A DNA stretch of 64,000 nucleotides from Megamerina dolium. Taxonomy: Eukaryota; Arthropoda; Insecta; Diptera; Megamerinidae. This document shows, piece after piece, positions 58,812-64,000 of this stretch. The notes below the pieces were generated by a model. It was not told where the DNA came from. It was given only the letters and a program-made list of their open reading frames with translations, and searched no databases. The stretch is from assembly GCA_963854835.1 (NCBI GenBank), contig OY978525.1:117627018-117691017 (forward strand), given 5' to 3'. Positions within the stretch are counted from its first letter, which is position 1. Each line of letters starts with the position of its first letter. The position numbers and the translations under genes are program-made.

Positions 58812-60130
58812 TTTTAAACCTTGCATAAGTATCAAATATGCAAGGTATATTCATTTTGGTCAAATGTTTGTAACCACTTAAAGGAATCTCCGGAAATATA
58901 GGAAAAAATATATATTCGTGATCAGCGTCGCTTAAATTTTCGATTTAACGATGTCCGTCTATCCGTTCGTCCATATTTCTGTCACCTGGTTGGTTCGCAC
59001 GATAATTTGAGCAAATATTGAGCTATTTTGATGAAATTTGGCATAAGCAACCTATGATTCAAAGCGAATAACCTCGAAATTTTCAAAATCTTTAACTTGC
59101 TATAACTCTCTTCATATACCATCTACAACAACTAAATTTGGCACGTAGAATTATGTTATACTGTCTGTTATAGTCTTGATGAAAATGGTCCAGCCACGCC
59201 CGCTGCATAAAGTAGCTCCCATACAAAGTGCTCGTATTTCTTTTAAATTGAAACAGCTGTATCTTCTGCAATCTTCTGCCTAGAACAAACATAATTGACA
59301 CTTTAAATTAATATGGTAGTCGGAAATAACCTGGCTAAAAATCTGCATACAACGTCCACTTTTTATTGGCGGCTCCCATACAAAGTCGAGGGAATTAAAC
59401 AAAAACTTTTAAGTGCCAGCCATGCCCACCATACAAAATGACTGAATTTCATTTAAAGTAAAATACATCCGATAGCTGTAACTTCTGCAATCTTCTGTCA
59501 TGAACAATCACAATGAACACTTGGATTAATATGGTAGTCGGAAATAATGTGGCATGAAATCAGCATCAGATCTTTGGACCTATTTGCGTTGGTGGCAAGT
59601 ACCGAACAACGTACAGCCGTGAGCTGTACGACCTGTATGCCGATATTGACATAGTAAAGCGCATCAAAATCCAGCGGCTGCGCTGGCTAGATCATGTCGA
59701 GCGAATGGAAGAACTCGTTCCGGCTAGGAAGGTGTTATATTTGGAACCGGCTGGTGTAGAACGCATAAGAGGCAAACCTAACACCCGGTGGAAAGACCAA
59801 GTACTGGAGAACTTGACGGTGCTTGGAATTTCTAACTGACGAACTAATTAGCTAACTAGCGAAGAACAGAGATGGCTGGCGAAGCATGTTATATTCGGCC
59901 TAAATCGATATTCGGTTGTTATGGCCACATAAGTAAGTAAGTAGTAGAAATCAGCATGCCACGCCCATTTCTTCTTGGGGCTACTATATAAAATTGCGAA
60001 AATTAAAAACCAAAAATTAAACCGCTTTAACTTACGAACTATTCAGCGTAGGGCAACCAAATTTAAGGCGTAGATTAATATTGCAAAGTTAATTAGATTT
60101 ATAAGAAAGAGATAAAAAGAGATAAAACTC
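58812..60130 (+). repeat. Second copy of the CCGT-head/297-bp repeat
   Basis: The head (AAGGTATATTCATTTTGGTC, GTGATCAGCGTCG, GATGTCCGTC) and the body blocks (AAATTGAAACAGCTGTATCT at 59246, GGTAGTCGGAAATAA) follow the same order as 1762-3320. It is split by a LINE insertion at 59567-59946 and is more diverged than the first copy. Confidence 0.75.
59567..59946 (+). mobile_element. RTE-like LINE, family 1, 5'-truncated copy in a repeat
   Basis: An exact 11-bp target duplication GAAATCAGCAT flanks it (59556-59566, 59947-59957). The sequence is the 3' end of the LINE at 31454: the plus strand reads a diverged LYDLYADIDIVKRIKIQRLR, then KVLYLEPAG and an interrupted RWKDQVLENLTVLGI, ending GGCCACATAAGTAAGTAAG. 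It carries a stop and small insertions in the last coding block (around 59838). Confidence 0.9.
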
Positions 60131-61942
60131 CCATAACTTACGAAATACTTCGGTGACTAAAAAGAGCTTATTGGACATTAACAACGGGACTGGTTGAAAA
60201 TATTGTTACTCATAACACTGTGAAGCAAGAATTTTTGATCCTAATCAGCATAAGCTTGTGGGAAACAGGGTGTGCCCCAGAGTACCGTGTCGAAAACAGG
60301 AGGCTTAGGGTAGTTTTGTTGTTTACGGACCACCACTAATTAGACGTTTGTTACTATATACTATTGCTATTACTACGAAATCACAAGTAGTTCTCAATTT
60401 ATTGACATTCTTCAAACAATTGGACATTTCCTCAATAATATAAATACATATGTAGATGAATATAGAAACACCGTAAAAAAAAAACAATTCATACTCCTAC
60501 ATACATAAATTGAAGAAATGTGACAAGTCAAAAGTTTGAACATCGTTCATTAATATTTGCATATAATTCTATATTGCCTTATGTATCATACATAAAAGTA
60601 TAATTTAAGCACAACTTCATACCATCCACCATTCCAAAGAAGTCGTGTGGGTTTGTATGAGACACTACACAGCTGGCCACTAGTTAAACCCCACTCTATC
60701 TATTAATTGAGTTTGCATTGGATGACTCCTTTCTGTTTGTTGCGCGTGAAGCAAAAGCAAAAAAAAATAATAATAATAATAATTTTAACTGAAACTACAA
60801 TAAGCATGACTTTGTGGATTTTTAGCTGCTCTTATTGCTTTCGATTATAGTTCTATGATTTTACTATGTACCAACCTATCGATGTAATGAGTGAAAACGT
60901 AGAATGGAGAGACTGTTGTATGAATTCGAATGCTATAATTTGTTTTTTTTTCTCTCTTTTTTCAATATATCGTTGATGCTCGATGGTTGTTTGGTTGATT
61001 TGTTGGTCTGTCAGTCTGTGAGTGTCTGCGCACATTGTTATGAATTATTTGACAGTCATAATAATTTCAGTTTGAATTTTGAATTCATATATTTTAACAT
61101 TGTAACAACCTTGAAATTGAATATTTTTTTTTTGTTCAATCTTTTCAATTCGTTTCGTATTCGTTTTTTTTGTTTTTCTATTTAATTCAGTGTTATTTGA
61201 AATTATAAAATATATTTTTTTTTTTTTTTTGCTAAATCATTATTGATTTCTATGTTTTTCTACTTTTTTAAAGTTCACTTGTAATAATTGAAAAAAAAGT
61301 ACTGGGAGGAAAAAACAAAACAGTAAGACAATCAATTGTAAATGAATATTTCATTACAATTGTTTATTGGTATTGATTTTGCGGAAATTAATTTCTACAA
61401 TAATGATCTTTATTTGAAATAGACATAGCACAGTCAATCAGGAAATCAATTTATTCTTATTAGCTTATACATACGCTACAATTACAACAGTTACATCGTT
61501 GTTAATCGGTTTTCATCTTTTGCACAATGCACAATTTTCACCATTTTCAATTTCAATTGATGTTTACGGCGCATGTGCGCATGCACATGCATTCCATCCA
61601 TTTCCACTTACAGAGCATTCCAATTACAATTGAATGTGCTGGGCATATAAGAGCAACAAAAAAATCTAAGGACTGACAGAAAATGTTTAAACGAACATTG
61701 ACCACAAGATACGATACACTTTCATCCAAATGCAATGATTCTGCATTGTGCGTCAATTTTACACTTGCAATGCGCAAAGGCATGCATTCATACATGCAGC
61801 GTATACGTAAACGCTGTGAGATCATTCTTCCCTTCGTTCTTTAGTTGCAATTTGATTGGCGGCAACTGTAATGGCGTCAGTCTGTCAATTAATTTTAGTG
61901 TACAGTGTACTTATATACACGAACGAGTACTCTCATATTAAA
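60131..61942. other. AT-rich spacer, nothing recognised
   Basis: Homopolymer runs (60766-60785, 61211-61230). No gene is supported. Confidence 0.35.
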
Positions 61943-63207
61943 CAGGGTGATTTTTTGGCAACACTTCGTTGTGGCAACACTTATTTTGACAGCTCAGCTG
62001 TTTACGTGTAACATGTTACTGTCAAACATGTTCAGTTTGGTCTATAATTTAACCATGAATCGATTTACAAACGAACAACGCTTCCAGATTATTGAATTTT
62101 ATTATCAAAATTCATGTTGAGTTCATTCATTCATTCATTTTTTTTTTATGGTCAATTTGGGCGACCTTCTAATTCGGCTATTCGTAATCTTGTGACTAAA
62201 TTTCGCATCGAATTTACATTATTGGACATTAAACCACCAACACGTCCGTGCGTATAGTGCGGACATAGGAAAATATCGCAACTGTATCTGTCAGTGTTGT
62301 TGATAACTGTGAATTATGCTTCCCAAAAATGGCAATTGGGTCTCTGTTACTCCACTACGTGGAAAATTTTGCCAAAGGATTTGGATGTAAGACCTTTTAA
62401 AATACAGCTGATGCAAGCATCGAAGTCATACGACCTACCACAACGGCGAACTTTTGGTGAATGGGCGATGGCAAAATTGGATGAAGATCCACTTTTTATC
62501 GAAAAATTATGTTCAGCTCATTTCTGGTTGAATGAATACGTGAACAATCAAAATTTGCCGTATATGGTGTGAAGAGTAGATGGACACATTGCAAAATGCA
62601 CTGTTTGGTGTGGATTATGGGCCGGTGGCATCATTGAACCGTACTTTTTCAAAGACGACGACAAAGACAGGAACGTTACTGTGAATGGCGAGTGCTACCG
62701 TGCGATGATTACAAACTTTCTTTCGCCCAAAATGGAAAAGCTGGACTTGGCTGACATGTGGTTTCAACAAGACGGTGCCACATGCCACAAAGCACGCGAA
62801 ACAATGGGCCAATTGAAAGGCGAGTTCGGTGAACAGTTGATTTCACGTTTGAGGCCAGTCAATTGGCAGCCTAGATCGTGAGATTCAACGCCTTTAGACA
62901 ATTTTTTTGTGGGGATATGTTAAGGCTCATGTCTATAGTGACAAGACCGCAACGATTGACGCACTGGAAGCCAATATTGAAGAATTAGTTTGTGAGATAA
63001 CGGCCGATATGTTGAATAGAGTACGCCAAAAGTGGACCCAGCGTATGAAACATTTGAGGCGGCGGTCAACATTTACATGAAATCATCTTTAAATATTGAA
63101 TTATATAGATCATTCTATCGACTCAAATAAAGATTTCATACATTTCTCTAAATTTTATTTGTTTTTTTTTTTTAATCAAATCCGAAGGCTCTTAAAAAAT
63201 CACCCTG
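61943..63207 (+). mobile_element. DD41D mariner-like (postdoc-type) transposon, degraded
   Basis: Inverted ends CAGGGTGATTTTTT and AAAAAATCACCCTG bound 1265 bp. The transposase starts MNRFTNEQRFQIIEFYYQN (62054) and is broken by an early stop, then continues as KFRIEFTLLDIKPPTRP, QLGLCYSTTWKILPKDLDV, KCTVWCGLWAGGIIEPYFF, MWFQQDGATCHKARETM and RPVNWQPRS*DSTPLD, with 41 residues between the second and third aspartates. The conserved Cys of SCDLTPLD is a stop here. The C terminus is in shifted frames to about 63080. It is a DD41D lineage separate from the rosa-type copies. Confidence 0.88.
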
Positions 63208-63954
63208 TACAATGCCTACATGTATTTATTATAACTATTTGATTGTTGAAACCAGTTATGTATTTGTTCGGCTTTGATTTCTTGTTTACTTAGCCACTTA
63301 TTGATACCGTTGATGATGTTTTAATACTTCTATTTTTACTTCTTTCAAAACAAAACAAACGAAAAATAGAAAAAAAGAAAACAAATTCAAATGCATCCTT
63401 AAAAAGTTTAGGAGACACTACATTACACATTATCTACTTACAAATATTTATATGTATTCAATCTAATATGCCAATATGAACATTCAATCAACTATTCAAT
63501 TTATGACATATTTACTCTTATTCAATTGCTGATTGTCGATTAAGCTAAACGGTAAACTGTTGTAATTTGGAGCAAATGAATGATAAATGTACGTAGTAGG
63601 TAACGATATACGAGTACATATTTATTAAACTAAAATATACCAATGTGGGTTGGCTAGACGAGTGTTACTGATTAGAATTTATGGATTTAATTATCCACAT
63701 AAAAAATTCTATGGTATGCAGATAGATCATTTGCTTCCTTATATTTGTATTTAACTATGTATTGGAATGGAATGCAATTGGATAGTCCGATGATATAATG
63801 CGTCTATCTATCTACCTACGCCTTTTGCGATGCGATTAATAATGGGATATAATTTGAAATAAGAAAAATTAATTAATTTGAAATTAATTGTTTGAAAATT
63901 GTAATGAGTCTCTCGAGCCCACAATGCTAGGAAGATTAAATATAGTGAGAATGT
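63208..63954. other. AT-rich spacer
   Basis: Nothing recognised. Confidence 0.3.
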
Positions 63955-64000
63955 TGTGGCTGTCCTCTTTAAAGGAGAGCACACACTTAGACCAGAAAGA
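63955..64000 (-). mobile_element. Probable SINE copy 4, cut by the window edge
   Basis: The last bases (GCTGTCCTCTTTAAAGGAGA, then GCACACACTTAGACCAGAAA) resemble the 3' end of SINE copy 2 at about 14732-14783 (GCCCACTCACTCTGAGAGGA, then CACACCTAGGACAGAAAGG). If correct, the element continues to the right on the minus strand. Confidence 0.45.

Overview
The window is AT-rich insect nuclear DNA, most likely from a higher fly (Diptera, Brachycera). A true fruit fly (Tephritidae) is my best guess. The genes have short GT-AG introns. The mobile DNA is dominated by many lineages of the mariner/IS630 superfamily, including DD41D elements of the kind first described in Ceratitis. A tandem serpin trio resembles the Drosophila 43A cluster (Spn43Aa, Spn43Ab, necrotic). 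The species assignment is an inference.

Region 1-6.2 kb holds dispersed repeats: a 297-bp tandem family with a CCGT-rich head, an internally deleted DD37D (maT-type) transposon with 30-bp inverted ends, and a 722-bp MITE-like element.

Region 6.2-17 kb is the only convincing host-gene territory: three secreted serpins, head to tail on the minus strand. From left to right they are serpin 1 (6215-9237, 395 aa), serpin 2 (11712-13138, 404 aa) and a necrotic-like serpin (13538-16837 plus an uncertain first exon). Serpins 1 and 2 share three introns of phases 1, 0 and 1. The third gene shows the same two 3' introns and a compatible 5' acceptor. The necrotic-like gene has a canonical hinge and a Leu-Ser reactive bond. 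Serpin 1 has a partly degraded hinge. Serpin 2 has lost the hinge and is probably non-inhibitory. Introns and spacers carry a mariner, SINEs, a LINE fragment and local duplications.

Region 17-64 kb has no host gene I can support. It is a graveyard of transposons, often nested: DD34D mariners of several subfamilies, DD41D and DD37D elements, a nearly intact piggyBac element (33.4-36.2 kb) with TTAA flanks and unusual subterminal palindromes, RTE-like LINEs with clear target-site duplications, a second LINE with a 5' inversion, a tRNA-derived SINE family with a TAACC tail, TTAA-flanked MITEs, fold-back mariner derivatives, and a relic of a conserved arthropod protein family. Microsatellites are common.

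Functionally, the serpins would be secreted into haemolymph. By analogy with Drosophila necrotic, the third would restrain a serine-protease cascade upstream of Toll. Everything else is selfish DNA, nearly all of it inactivated by deletions, stops or frameshifts. The possible exception is the piggyBac copy, which is only two premature stop codons away from a full reading frame.
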